Position numbers and translations under genes: made by a program. A DNA stretch of 61,435 bases from Actinomycetota bacterium (GTDB lineage Bacteria; Actinomycetota; Thermoleophilia; Solirubrobacterales; Solirubrobacteraceae), in the NCBI GenBank assembly GCA_005883215.1, contig VAYS01000020.1, forward strand, positions 1 through 61,435, given 5' to 3'. The notes under the pieces are model-generated. The model saw nothing but the letters and a program-made list of their open reading frames with translations. It was not told where the DNA came from and searched no databases. Of the stretch, positions 16,439-25,312 are shown piece after piece (the first letter of the stretch is position 1; each line of letters begins with the position of its first letter).

Positions 16439-18616
16439 ATGGCGCGCGTTCTCTATCGACTGGGGGGATGGAGCTATGACCGCAGGCGGATCGTGCTGGC
16501 CGCCTGGGTGGCGGTGCTCGTCGGTCTGGCCGCGCTGTCCTCGGCCCTCGGCGGCCAGCTGAGCAACTCGTACACGATCCCCGGGAGCGAGAGCCAGAAC
16601 GCTCAGGACCTGCTCAAGCGGGAGTTCCCCGGCACTGGTGGGGCCGCGGCCCGCATCGTGTTCGTGGCTCCTCCGGGCCACACGCTGAGCGACCCGCAGT
16701 ACCGGCCGGTCATCCGTCCCACGTTCAGTGCTGTCCAGCACGTGCCGCAGACAGTGGGCGGACCCAAAGCGTTCAACGCCAGCTTCAAGATCTCCAAGAA
16801 CAGGCGTATCGGCTACGCCGACATCGCCTTCGCCGTTCCGTTCATTGACCTGACCAAGTCGACCAAGGCGGCGCTTGGCCGGGTGGCCGTGCCCGGACAG
16901 CGCGCGGGACTAGGGGTTTACTTCTCCGGAGTTCAGCCCGGAACCAGCGCCAGCGGCGATAACGGCACGCTCATCGCCGTGATCCTCGCCCTCATCGTGC
17001 TGGCGATCGTGTTCGGCCGGGCGCTGCCCGCCATCCTGCCGCTGATCACCGCGGGCGTCGGGGTTGTCGCCGGACTGCAGGCGATCAATGCGGCCGCGGG
17101 GGTCACCACGGTCTTATCCACCGCGACGACGCTGGCCACGATGCTGGGACTAGCCGTGGGGATCGACTACGCCCTGTTCATCCTCACCCGTCACCGTCAG
17201 CACCTGGCCGACGGTCTCGAGCCACGCGAAGCGGCAGCCCGGGCAGTAGCCACCGCAGGCGGCTCGGTGACGTTCGCCGGCACCACCGTCGTCATCGCGC
17301 TGCTTGGCTTGGCGGTGGTGGGGATCCCGTTGCTGACCGTGATGGGCATCGGCGCGGCCGTCACCGTCGTGTTCGCAGTGCTGGTCGCGCTGACTCTGGT
17401 TCCGGCCCTGCTGGGGTTCTCCGGCGCCAGATTGGGCCGTGGCAAGAACATCGATCCGCAACAGGCGATGGGCCGTCGCTGGGCCCAGTTCGTCGTCCGC
17501 CACCGTGTGTGGATGGGTCTGGGCGTGATCGTGGTGACGCTGGCGATCGCGATCCCGGCGCTTCACATGCGGCTAGGACTGCAGGACGACGGCACCCACC
17601 CACCCAACACCACCGAGCGCAAGGCCTACGACTATCTGACCGAAGGATTCGGACCCGGCTTTAACGGGCCGCTCCAGGTGGTGGTCACAGGCGACCTGCG
17701 CAGCACGAACGCGCAGCGCTTCCTCAGGCAAGTCGACACCGCGGCCAAGCGCGTTCCGTCCGTTGCGGCAATCTCTCCGCCAATCGTCAGTCCCAACGGG
17801 CAGGTGGCGATCGTCAACGTCACGCCCAGCTCGAGTCCCCAGTCCGAGGCCACCAAGAGCCTGGTCAAGTTCATACGCCAGCAGACGGCGCCGTTCCACA
17901 AGGTCGGTCTCAACATCTACGTGACCGGCCCTACCGCTCTGGGCATCGATTTTGCCGACAAGCTGGCCGCGGCACTCCCGGTGTTCCTGCCCGTGATCGT
18001 AGGCCTGTGCCTGGTCCTGTTGCTGCTGATGTTCCGTTCGCTGTTGGTCCCGGTGAAGGCCGTAGTCGGATTCCTGCTGACGATCGCCGCCTCGTTCGGC
18101 CTGACGGTGTGGATCTTCCAGGACGGCAACCTCGCCAGTGCCCTCGGCCTTCCCGCCACTGCCCCCATCTTGAGCTTCCTGCCCATCATCGTGATCGCCA
18201 TCCTGTTCGGGCTGGCGATGGACTACGAGCTGTTCCTGGTCTCGCGGATGCGCGAGAGCTTCATGCGCACCAAGCGGGCCACCCCAGCGCTTATCGATGG
18301 GTTCGCCGCCAGCGGTCGAGTGGTCACCGCCGCCGCGATCATCATGTTCTCGGTGTTCGCCAGCTTCGGGACCAGCGATGACCTGGGTACCAAGTCGTTC
18401 GGGGTGGTGCTGGCGTTCGGAGTTCTGGTCGACGCTTTCCTGGTCCGCATGACGCTCGTGCCCGCGGTGCTGGCGCTGGTGGGCAAGCGCGCCTGGCATC
18501 TGCCCGCCTGGCTGGACCGCCGCGTGCCCGACCTGGACGTGGAGGGCGAGCGGCTGATCGAGGAGCTGGAGCGCAAGGCGGAAAAGGAACACGCTCCGGG
18601 GAACGTGCCGAGCTAG
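16439..18616 (+). CDS. MMPL/RND-family membrane transporter
   Basis: About 725 residues. Two halves, each with a large extracytoplasmic loop and a bundle of membrane segments. The conserved RND/MMPL acidic motifs GLAVGIDYALF and GLAMDYELFL, one per half, carry the proton-relay Asp-Tyr pairs. Family members export lipids or other hydrophobic compounds using the proton gradient. I prefer ATG 16439 (MARVLYRLGGWSYDRRR), which follows TAGGAT by 9 bases; ATG 16427 is 12 bases upstream. Its last 195 bases recur downstream as a fragment. The cargo is unknown. Confidence 0.9.
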   Translation: MARVLYRLGGWSYDRRRIVLAAWVAVLVGLAALSSALGGQLSNSYTIPGSESQNAQDLLKREFPGTGGAAARIVFVAPPGHTLSDPQYRPVIRPTFSAVQHVPQTVGGPKAFNASFKISKNRRIGYADIAFAVPFIDLTKSTKAALGRVAVPGQRAGLGVYFSGVQPGTSASGDNGTLIAVILALIVLAIVFGRALPAILPLITAGVGVVAGLQAINAAAGVTTVLSTATTLATMLGLAVGIDYALFILTRHRQHLADGLEPREAAARAVATAGGSVTFAGTTVVIALLGLAVVGIPLLTVMGIGAAVTVVFAVLVALTLVPALLGFSGARLGRGKNIDPQQAMGRRWAQFVVRHRVWMGLGVIVVTLAIAIPALHMRLGLQDDGTHPPNTTERKAYDYLTEGFGPGFNGPLQVVVTGDLRSTNAQRFLRQVDTAAKRVPSVAAISPPIVSPNGQVAIVNVTPSSSPQSEATKSLVKFIRQQTAPFHKVGLNIYVTGPTALGIDFADKLAAALPVFLPVIVGLCLVLLLLMFRSLLVPVKAVVGFLLTIAASFGLTVWIFQDGNLASALGLPATAPILSFLPIIVIAILFGLAMDYELFLVSRMRESFMRTKRATPALIDGFAASGRVVTAAAIIMFSVFASFGTSDDLGTKSFGVVLAFGVLVDAFLVRMTLVPAVLALVGKRAWHLPAWLDRRVPDLDVEGERLIEELERKAEKEHAPGNVPS
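18422..18616 (+). repeat. MMPL gene 3' end, duplicated at 20446-20640
   Basis: The last 65 codons of the MMPL gene match the second copy with about 10 differences in 195 bases; the first 85 bases show none. Similarity continues for about 80 bases past both stop codons (CTCGCCCAGATCGCC ... CCCCCGCAAGTCGACGC), so the copied unit included non-coding DNA. Confidence 0.9.
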
Positions 18617-18952
18617 GCGACCTAGCCCTCGCCCAGATCGCCCGCGTTCTTCAGGCGCTTGGCCAGGCGATCAGTCCCCCGCAAGTCGACGCATCTGCTC
18701 GAGCTCGACGAGGACCGGCCCGGACACCCTGCGCGGCGGGCCGGGCGCGAACTGCACTCCGACCGGAGACCTGCCGCTCATTCTGCGGCACCGGTGCTGA
18801 GACGCTCGCTTTGGGGAAGACAAGCAGCTAGGAGGTCTGTCGAGTCGCACGAGCGATAGCGGCTCTGTGGCGATCGGACGCCTCGCCGCGCCAGTAGAGT
18901 TGTCGCCTTGCTGGGCTCTGCTGGGGAACATCGGGGTGCCGATGGGTGCTCG
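18617..18952. other. Intergenic region between MMPL and BNR copy 2
   Basis: The first 80 bases are the non-coding part of the duplicated unit. A TAGAGT box (18895-18900) lies 7 bases before a TTG at 18908 and is a possible promoter for the BNR gene. No other gene is supported. Confidence 0.5.
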
Positions 18953-20371
18953 GTGGCCGGTTGTTGGCGATTGGCAGGCCGGTTGGGCTGGGCCGTGGCG
19001 GTGGTTGTGGTTGTGGGCGTGGCTGGGCCGGCTTTCGCGGGGTCGGTGAGGATCCAGAAGCCGCGTCGGATCTCGCTGGCGAGCCCGTTCTCGGGGCCTT
19101 GCGTGCAGAACGACCCGACTTTCGCCCGTGGGGTTTCGGTCGAGACTTCCGTCTCGGTGGATCCGCGCAACCCGCGCCGGATCGTGGTCTCCTGGATTCA
19201 GGACGGCCACGCCTCGGACCTTGTGATGGCCTCGCGCGACGGCGGGCGCTCGTTCGCGCGGGTCTTGGTTCCCGGGCTTTCCGCCTGCACCGGAGGAGCC
19301 GCGCCGATCGCCAGCGACCCCACGGTTGCGTTCAGCGTCGATGGGCGCGTGGCCTACTTCAGCGGCGCCGTGGGCACCATCGTCGGCGGCACGCCAGCGG
19401 CGATCGGCATGGCCGCGAGCCACTCGTTCGACGGCGGCTTCTCCTGGTCGAGGCCGGCGATGGTGTTCCCCGTGACCAACGGCTATTGGGACAAGCCTGA
19501 GCTGACCGTGAACCCCCACCGCCCCCGCGTCGCCTACTACACCTTCGACCGGCGGTTAGCGCCTGACTACAGCACCGGCTACAGCCTGCTGTCGACCACG
19601 ACCAATCGCGGGCGGACCTGGTCCAGGCCACGGAAGCTGTATGACGCGCACATCTCCGATAGCTGGCCGGGCACCAGCCAGATCCTGGTCAACCGCGACG
19701 GCTCGCTGCTGGATGTGTTCGCGCTCGCGACCAAGGGCGGCCTCGGACCCACGCAGGAGCGGGCGATTCGCTCGGTTGACGGCGGACGCACGTGGGCAAA
19801 GCCGGTCGTGATTGGGCGATCCTCCGGCCAGTCGGTCACCGATCCGATCAGCAAGAACCCTCTCGCGACGACCCTCGTACTCCCGTCGCAGACGGTCGCG
19901 CCAGACGGTGAGGTGTACGTGAGCTGGCTCCAGCGCGGCGCCAGCAACGCTTCCTCGCGTATCGCCGTCGCGCGCTCCTCCGACGGCGGCCGTCGCTGGA
20001 TCAGGCGCTCCTTCCGCGTGAGTGGGCAAGCGGCGATGCCCTCGATCGCCGTCTCCGGCGACGGCACGATCGGGGTCCTCTACTACCAGATCGCTGCCTC
20101 CAGCCACGGCGGCTACTGGCCGGCTCGGGTGGCGCTGGCCACCTCGGTCCACCGCGCTCGCCATTGGAGCCAGGCCCGCGTCGGCGGCCCGTTCAATCTG
20201 CTGAAGGCAGACGGCGTTCACTATCGCGGCTGTTGCTTCGTCGGCGACTACATAGGCCTAACCAGGATGCCGCACGGCTTCGCCGCGGCGTTCTCGATGG
20301 CTAAGCCGATCGCCCGGCACCCAATCGATGAGTACTTCACCCGGATCGCGACATCGCCCAGCGGCAGATAG
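18953..20371 (+). CDS. Secreted Asp-box (BNR/sialidase-fold) beta-propeller protein, copy 2
   Basis: About 472 residues from GTG 18953, which gives a compact signal peptide (WAVAVVVVVGVAGPAFAG); TTG 18908, 7 bases after a TAGAGT box, is an alternative start. Asp-boxes: SRDGGRSF, SFDGGFSW, TTNRGRTW, SVDGGRTW, SSDGGRRW. From ELTVNPHRPRVAYYTFDRR onward it is nearly the same protein as copy 1, apart from a divergent patch before GCCFVGDYIGL. The N-terminal halves differ more, suggesting gene conversion of the 3' part or selection on the 5' part. Function unknown; probably a binding or structural propeller at the cell surface. Confidence 0.8.
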   Translation: MAGCWRLAGRLGWAVAVVVVVGVAGPAFAGSVRIQKPRRISLASPFSGPCVQNDPTFARGVSVETSVSVDPRNPRRIVVSWIQDGHASDLVMASRDGGRSFARVLVPGLSACTGGAAPIASDPTVAFSVDGRVAYFSGAVGTIVGGTPAAIGMAASHSFDGGFSWSRPAMVFPVTNGYWDKPELTVNPHRPRVAYYTFDRRLAPDYSTGYSLLSTTTNRGRTWSRPRKLYDAHISDSWPGTSQILVNRDGSLLDVFALATKGGLGPTQERAIRSVDGGRTWAKPVVIGRSSGQSVTDPISKNPLATTLVLPSQTVAPDGEVYVSWLQRGASNASSRIAVARSSDGGRRWIRRSFRVSGQAAMPSIAVSGDGTIGVLYYQIAASSHGGYWPARVALATSVHRARHWSQARVGGPFNLLKADGVHYRGCCFVGDYIGLTRMPHGFAAAFSMAKPIARHPIDEYFTRIATSPSGR

Positions 20372-20445
20372 CCCCGGGATCGCCGCCAAACGCTCACACC
20401 GATACAGCAACACGGCTCGCGGGCTGTCTACAGGCGCTCCGGCGA

Positions 20446-20640
20446 GTTCTGGTCGACGCTTTCCTGGTCCGCATGACGCTCGTGCCCGCGGTGCTGGCGC
20501 TGGTGGGCAAGCGCGCCTGGCATCTGCCCGGATGGCTGGACCGCCGCGTGCCCGACCTGGAGGTGGGGGGCGAGCTGCTGATCGAGGAGCTGGAGCGCAA
20601 GGCGGAAACGGAACGCGCCCCGGGGAACGTGCCGAGCTGA
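20446..20640 (+). pseudogene. Fragment of an MMPL transporter gene (3' end only)
   Basis: Reads VLVDAFLVRMTLVPAVLALV to APGNVPS-stop, the last 64 residues of the MMPL protein upstream, without a start or membrane core. It is a duplication or deletion scar left after BNR copy 2 and cannot make a transporter. Confidence 0.9.
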
Positions 20641-20724
20641 GCTCGCCCAGATCGCCGGCGTTCTCCAGCCGCCCCCGCAAGTCGACGCCTCTGCTTGTCT
20701 GCGGCTCCGCGAGATACTTCTCAG

Positions 20725-21126
20725 ATGCCCCGGGCGGAGATGGACATGCTGCGGGCAGGTTTCGCGGCCTTCAATCGAGGCGACTACGAGTCGTGGATCG
20801 CCGCCTACGACGAAGATGTCGAGTTTCACGACCTTGCTGAGACCCCGGACACCCGACTATTTCGCGGCCACGACGGGATACGGGCATGGCTCACCAAACT
20901 GCAGGAGGCTTGGGGCGAGGGTTTTCGGTTCGAGCCGCGGAGCTTTACGGAAGGCGATGGGGTAGTCGTGGTCGACACGCATGCGATCGGAACCGGCGCG
21001 GGAAGCGGCCTCCCGATCGAGATGCCCGTGTACATCGTCTTGCGCTTCCGCAACCACAAGGTCGTATGGACAAAGCCGTTCATGGAACGAGCCGACGCCC
21101 TTCAGGCCGCCGGGCTGCAGGAGTAG
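20725..21126 (+). CDS. SnoaL-like / nuclear-transport-factor-2-fold protein
   Basis: 133 residues. LRAGFAAFNRGDYESWIAAY, EDVEFHDLAETPDTRLFRGH, GIRAWLTKLQEAW and VVVVDTHAIGTG are the classic strand-helix order of SnoaL-like polyketide-cyclase relatives. Members are small cytoplasmic enzymes or binding proteins with widely varying substrates, so no reaction is assigned. I chose ATG 20725 rather than an upstream in-frame codon because a GATACT box lies 6 bases before it and the extension is not conserved in style. Confidence 0.8.
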   Translation: MPRAEMDMLRAGFAAFNRGDYESWIAAYDEDVEFHDLAETPDTRLFRGHDGIRAWLTKLQEAWGEGFRFEPRSFTEGDGVVVVDTHAIGTGAGSGLPIEMPVYIVLRFRNHKVVWTKPFMERADALQAAGLQE

Positions 21127-21146
21127 CGGCAGGTCAGCTGACTGCT

Positions 21147-22748
21147 GTGCGCGAAGAGCAGCGGGCGAGACGACACTTCCGCCTGACCGTGCGACTGACG
21201 GTCTGGTGCCTGCTGGTCCTCGCGCTCGTGGCGATGGTGCCGGCGCCCGCACTGGCGCGCCCAACGGCCGCCGCCCACCAGGTCCTGTTGGTGGCCAATA
21301 GCGACGTGGGCACGGTGACGCTCATCGACGCCCACACGCTCAAGCCGATGGGCGAGATCAACGTGATCCCCGACGGTGACACCCCCCAGGACCCCGCCCA
21401 GGCCGCGGTCTACCCCGCGATCAAGGCCCGCCAGGGAGTCAACTTCGCCCAGGGCATCGCCATTTCGCCCGGCGGCCAGACGCTGTATGTGTCGCGCGGC
21501 TATCTGGGCGACGTGGCCGGCCTTGACATCGCGACGGGCAGGTTGTCGTGGCGTCTGCAGACGAGCAGCCTGCGTGCCGACCACGTCGCGCTCTCGCCCG
21601 ATGGGCGCCGCCTATTCGTCTCGGCGCTTACGTCCAACCAGGTCCAGGTCATCGACACCGCCAGCCATGCGTTCGTGGGATCGTTTGCCACCGGCGACTG
21701 GCCCCACGTGCTCGGCTTTTCCCCCGACGGCCGCTACCTCTACAACGGCAGCCTGGGCAACCAGCTCGCCCCCCAGGGCCTGGACGGCAACAAGCAGATC
21801 ACGGTGGCCGACTCGACCACACTGCAGGTGTTGCGCACTTACCCCTTCCAGGCCGGCGTGCGCCCGTTCGTGGTCACCCCCGACGGCAACACCATGTTCG
21901 TCCAGCTCTCATACCTGAACGGCTTCGTCGTCCTTGACCTGCCGAGCGGGCGGGTGGTGACGACGGTGCATCTCCCGGTCAGCGGTCCGGGTGCCTCGAT
22001 GCGCCAGCAGGACTACCCCAACCAAGCGGCCCACCACGGCATCGACCTCTCGCCCGACGGCAAGTACGTGTGCGATGCGGGCACGATCTCCAACTACGTG
22101 GCGCTCGTCTCGCGCAGCGACCTGACCCCGGCGGCGATCATCCCCGTGGGCGACCAGCCGGCCGAGGCCGAGACCAGCCTCGACGGCCGCTACTGCTTCG
22201 TGACCGATCGCGGACCCGCCTCCAACACGGTGTCGGTGATCTCCTACGCCGAGGGGCGCGAGGTCGCACGCATCCCGGTGGGCCGCCATCCCCAGGAGGA
22301 GCAGGAGGCCACGATCCCCGACGCCGTCCTGCGCGCCGGCGGCTTCCTGGGGCCCGCTGCGGGCTCCGGTTCTCCGTCGCGGCCCCGACGCGGTCCCCGG
22401 CTCACGCTCACCCGCGTTCGCCTCACCCACCGGGTCTTTCGCGTCGGTCGCGCCAGCCATCGCCGCCCTACGCGAGGAACCGCTTTCCTATTCTCGCTCT
22501 CGCGACCCGCCAGGGTCACGATCACTCTCACTCGGACGCCGACCCGGGTCCGCCGGGGACACCGGCGCCCGCGCGTGCGCGGGGTGCTCACCTTGGCCGG
22601 GCACGTCGGGCGCAACTCATTGTTCTTTTCGGGCCGCCTGTCCGGCCGCCGGCTGGGCCCTGGTCGCTATCGCGCCCGGCTGCGCGCCACCTCGCGCGAC
22701 GGTCAGCGTGTCCGGCCAGTGACCGTGCGCTTCATCGTCGTGGCGTAG
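21147..22748 (+). CDS. Secreted YVTN-type beta-propeller protein with C-terminal beta-sandwich domain
   Basis: 533 residues from GTG 21147. Signal peptide (VWCLLVLALVAMVPAPALAR), then a seven-bladed propeller of YVTN type: HQVLLVANSDVGTVTLIDAH, TLYVSRGYLGDVAGLDIATG, RRLFVSALTSNQVQVIDT, and a blade with YCFVTDRGPASNTVSVISYA. The last 120 residues (AFLFSLSRPARVTITLT ... GRNSLFFSGRLSGRRLGPGR) form a beta-sandwich also seen, frameshifted, after the BNR gene on the opposite strand at 24.9-25.3 kb. Such propellers bind ligands or metals; the role here is unknown. Confidence 0.85.
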   Translation: MREEQRARRHFRLTVRLTVWCLLVLALVAMVPAPALARPTAAAHQVLLVANSDVGTVTLIDAHTLKPMGEINVIPDGDTPQDPAQAAVYPAIKARQGVNFAQGIAISPGGQTLYVSRGYLGDVAGLDIATGRLSWRLQTSSLRADHVALSPDGRRLFVSALTSNQVQVIDTASHAFVGSFATGDWPHVLGFSPDGRYLYNGSLGNQLAPQGLDGNKQITVADSTTLQVLRTYPFQAGVRPFVVTPDGNTMFVQLSYLNGFVVLDLPSGRVVTTVHLPVSGPGASMRQQDYPNQAAHHGIDLSPDGKYVCDAGTISNYVALVSRSDLTPAAIIPVGDQPAEAETSLDGRYCFVTDRGPASNTVSVISYAEGREVARIPVGRHPQEEQEATIPDAVLRAGGFLGPAAGSGSPSRPRRGPRLTLTRVRLTHRVFRVGRASHRRPTRGTAFLFSLSRPARVTITLTRTPTRVRRGHRRPRVRGVLTLAGHVGRNSLFFSGRLSGRRLGPGRYRARLRATSRDGQRVRPVTVRFIVVA

Positions 22749-22883
22749 CCGGCTCAGGCCCGCCTCGGGTCCAGTACATTGTGGTGGGAGGTAGCGGGAG
22801 TCGATGCGCGGGGGGAGGCCGCAGGAGCAGATACGTCCAGCTTGGGCCCGAAGAGAGGGCGGCAAGCCGCCGGTGCCAGTGCC

Positions 22884-24944
22884 GTGAAATCCCCGGCCAT
22901 CCATCGCGGTCGCCGAGTTGCCGCACTGGCGTTTGTCGCCGTGGGCGCGCTGATCGCGCCGACGCCGGCCGTCGCCGACACCGGGTTTCAGGTGGGGGCT
23001 GCGGTGGAGAGCTTTACGCCGCCTGCCCGGTCGACCGTGGGCGTGGCCTCCGGCGATCCGGCCGATTGCGCACCCGACGCGGTTCTGCGCTCGGTCTACA
23101 ACGGCCCGCGCAAGTTCTTCTTCGAGGAGCCCTACATCGACCAGCAGGGCAGCGGTCACTACGACCTCGGCGATCCCTATCTCGACTGCAACGGCGACGG
23201 CCGCTGGGACGGCAACTTCCTCGGCGGCGGCTCCGACGCGCCGCGCTTCTACTCCCACGTCGCCGACGACATCGGGGCTCGGGCGATGGTCGTCTCCAAC
23301 GGAAAGCGCAAGATCGCCGTCGAGGTGCTCGACCACGAGGGCCTGTTCAACGTCTACATGGACCGCATCCGCCAGCGGGTCGCCGCCGACGGCTACCACC
23401 TCGACGGGATCTTCGTCTCCTCCACCCACGACGAGTCCGCGCCCGACACAATCGGCCTCTACGGGCTGACGCCGCTCACCTCCAGCGTAAACGCCTACTT
23501 CGGTGACTACCTCGTCGCCCAGTCGGCCAAGGCGATCGAGCAGGCCTACGACAACACGAAGCCGGCGAGCATCCGCTACGCCGAGGCGATCGAGCCCGCC
23601 AACCTGCGCCAGTGCTGGTCGTCCTATCCGTATACCGACGACCAGCTGATGCCCACGCTGCAGGCGCTCGACTCGAGCGGAAAGACGATCGTCACGCTCG
23701 CCAGCGTTAGCCAGCACGCCGAGACGCTCGGCTTCAACGGGGGCAGTCAGCTCGACGGCAGCTCGGGGTACTCGCTCGAGCAGGAGAAGACGTGGGTCTC
23801 GGGCGATTGGCCGCACTTCTTCCGCTCCGCGCTCGAAAGCCAGTACGGCGGCGTGGGCATCGAGATGGCCGGCTCCGTGGGAAGCGTCGAGACGCCGGAG
23901 GTGTTCAGCGGCGCGATCTCGCGTACCCCACAGCACTTCGTCGACGCCTCACATCCCGCCGGTTGCCGCACACTGTTCGACCCCAGCGGCACCATGACCC
24001 CGCTCGGCTACTACTCCGAGACCCAGACGCTGGGCCAGGGGCTCGCCGGCGCCGTGGCGCAGGCGCTGGGCTCGGCGACGCCCTCGCGGTCGACCGACCT
24101 CTGGGGCCGGCGCCAGGACGTGTGCGTTCCGCTCACCAACGCGCTGTTCACAGCCGCCGCCACCGCGGGCGTGTTCGCCGAGCGCCCCGGCTACACCGCC
24201 AACTGCGCTGTGCGCTCGCCCGTGGCGCCCAATGGCTCGACCTCGGGCAACGAGATCCTCACCCAGGTCGCCGCCTTCCAGGTCGGCGACGGCGAGTTCA
24301 TCGCCCTGCCCGGCGAGGTATTCCCCTTTCCCTACCTACGCGGATTCCAGGGACCCTCGGACATGCCCGACCCGCAATACGCGCTTCCCCCGTGGCTGAT
24401 CCCCCACATGCACGCCTCCTGGCGGTTCTTCGACGGGCTAGCCGAGGACATGATCGGCTACATCTTCCCGCGCGGAAACGGAGTCGGGGTGCCCGGTGAG
24501 AACCCCACTGCCAACCCGACCGCCGACAGCACCGACCGCTTCGGCTGCGGGCACTCCGATGACTCGGAGTCGGCCAACTCCCAGGCCGGCGACCTCCTGG
24601 GAGCCGCCCAGGTCGATCTGCTTGATCGCCACCACAGCCACCCCGAGCCGATCGAGCAGGGCCGCTACGTGATGCCGGACGGCAGCCTCTCGCGCGATCC
24701 GCTCGGCCACCCGGAGATCAAGTGCAACGTCGACACCACGTTTAGCCCGGTGGGTCCGGCGACCGGCGTGTGGCGCACCGACGGCTCGGTGCTCAAGCCG
24801 GCAAGCTGGATGTCGCTCTCGGGGCGTCCCCAGACGGTCCCCGACCGCAATACGCGCGGGTACATGGCCGCCGACGGGTCGCGCCACTGGCTGGCCGTGT
24901 TTGACGAAGTAGACGCGCCGGCCGGGGTCACGCCCCCGGGCTAG
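22884..24944 (+). CDS. Secreted ceramidase-like hydrolase
   Basis: About 686 residues; GTG 22884 gives a good signal peptide (VAALAFVAVGALIAPTPAVA), but TTG 22842 and TTG 22779 are possible. The N-terminal pattern (VGAAVESFTPP ... FVSSTHDESAPDTIGLYG ... SQHAETLG) resembles the neutral/alkaline ceramidase N-terminal domain, where a THxHS-type motif binds zinc; here it reads STHDES. DCNGDGRWDG looks like an EF-hand-type calcium loop. There are many Cys late in the protein. Neutral ceramidases cleave N-acyl amide bonds of lipids; actual substrate is inference. It is convergent with the BNR3/C-domain locus, overlapping it by 4 bases. Confidence 0.65.
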   Translation: MKSPAIHRGRRVAALAFVAVGALIAPTPAVADTGFQVGAAVESFTPPARSTVGVASGDPADCAPDAVLRSVYNGPRKFFFEEPYIDQQGSGHYDLGDPYLDCNGDGRWDGNFLGGGSDAPRFYSHVADDIGARAMVVSNGKRKIAVEVLDHEGLFNVYMDRIRQRVAADGYHLDGIFVSSTHDESAPDTIGLYGLTPLTSSVNAYFGDYLVAQSAKAIEQAYDNTKPASIRYAEAIEPANLRQCWSSYPYTDDQLMPTLQALDSSGKTIVTLASVSQHAETLGFNGGSQLDGSSGYSLEQEKTWVSGDWPHFFRSALESQYGGVGIEMAGSVGSVETPEVFSGAISRTPQHFVDASHPAGCRTLFDPSGTMTPLGYYSETQTLGQGLAGAVAQALGSATPSRSTDLWGRRQDVCVPLTNALFTAAATAGVFAERPGYTANCAVRSPVAPNGSTSGNEILTQVAAFQVGDGEFIALPGEVFPFPYLRGFQGPSDMPDPQYALPPWLIPHMHASWRFFDGLAEDMIGYIFPRGNGVGVPGENPTANPTADSTDRFGCGHSDDSESANSQAGDLLGAAQVDLLDRHHSHPEPIEQGRYVMPDGSLSRDPLGHPEIKCNVDTTFSPVGPATGVWRTDGSVLKPASWMSLSGRPQTVPDRNTRGYMAADGSRHWLAVFDEVDAPAGVTPPG

Positions 24945-25312
24945 CGACTGCGCACAGGCGCGCGCTGTCTCCGGGGCGCCATCACCACGAACCCGGTGTG
25001 GGCGGTGCCGCCGGACGCGTGCGCCAGCGGGGTGGCAATGGCGTCCAGGCGATAGCGGCCGGGGGCGAGCGCCCGACCCTCGAGCCGGCCGGTGAAGCGC
25101 AGGCGATGACCGCCGCTCCGGCCGGTGGTCGCGAAGTGACCGCGCACGCGGACGTACCTGGTGCAGCGCCTGCCCCCCGCGGTCGGGCGGGGCGGGTGAA
25201 CGAAGCAGCGCCCGCCGCGCATGCGCCCCCTACGCGCGCGCGAGACGGTAAACCGGACGCGCGCGTCTTCGCGTAGCCGGTAGACGAGGAAGGTCCCGGC
25301 CCGCGATCGGAC
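24941..25312 (-). pseudogene. Out-of-frame C-terminal beta-sandwich domain of the BNR protein
   Basis: Reads RAGTFLVYRLREDARVRFTV, then RYVRVRGHFATTGRSGGHRL and RFTGRLEGRALAPGRYRLDA, the same kind of domain that ends the YVTN protein at 21147-22748. It has no start or signal of its own and lies one base out of frame from the end of the BNR gene, so the two were probably one protein. A single inserted or lost base near 25310 would explain it. Confidence 0.65.
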
